Assembly: GCF_032854445.1 (NCBI RefSeq)
Contig: NC_088300.1
Span: 2,792,001-2,852,000 of the forward strand
Length of the DNA stretch: 60,000 nt
Reading direction: 5' to 3'
Source of the DNA: Liolophura sinensis
Taxonomy: Eukaryota > Mollusca > Polyplacophora > Chitonida > Chitonidae
The DNA itself is not shown here. More notes on this DNA, generated by a model. That model saw only the letters and a list, made by a program, of their open reading frames with translations, did not search any database and was not told where the DNA came from. Numbering within the stretch: the first letter of the stretch is position 1.

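Overview
This is a eukaryotic, intron-rich window that lies almost wholly inside one gene on the + strand: the invertebrate ortholog of the giant deubiquitinase USP34. I could place 70 consecutive coding exons (1286 to past 60000). Every splice phase joins, giving about 9.0 kb of coding sequence (about 3,010 codons). Recalled human USP34 aligns exon by exon, from roughly human residue 480 to roughly residue 3290. The promoter, start codon and about the first 480 codons lie upstream; the last few hundred codons lie downstream. The SINE family here (tRNA-like head, conserved GCCGCCGTCGTATAAGTGAA-type body, AATAAATAAAT tail) and the protein divergence suggest a lophotrochozoan, most likely a mollusc; the species cannot be named from this sequence. 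Layout: 1286-8827, helical start and a long acidic disordered segment (exon 3). 9177-20176, conserved helical exons 7-15. 21039-22700, a probable ubiquitin-like fold and its flank (exons 16-18). 23098-29341, further helical exons. 31446-35933, the USP catalytic domain (exons 30-40), with the catalytic Cys codon at 31538, the His codon at 34881 and an Asn-Asp pair at 35146-35151. 36229-60000, the long conserved C-terminal helical region (exons 41-70). No other gene, tRNA gene or nested ORF could be supported. About a quarter of the window is tandem repeat inside introns. The main discovery is that many of these arrays are built from copies of an exon-intron junction. Intron 10 holds about 33 copies of an 89-bp unit made of the acceptor plus the first 66 nt of exon 11. 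Intron 17 holds three full copies of most of exon 18, one of them in frame. Intron 67 holds about 22 copies of the exon 68 acceptor, many followed by a consensus donor. Introns 4, 25 and 62 repeat the preceding donor, and introns 47 and 63 repeat the following acceptor. In the arrays that keep splice sites, the functional site is the terminal unit and the rest are decoys. No novel operon-like or defence system is present; the splice-junction minisatellites are the unusual biology.
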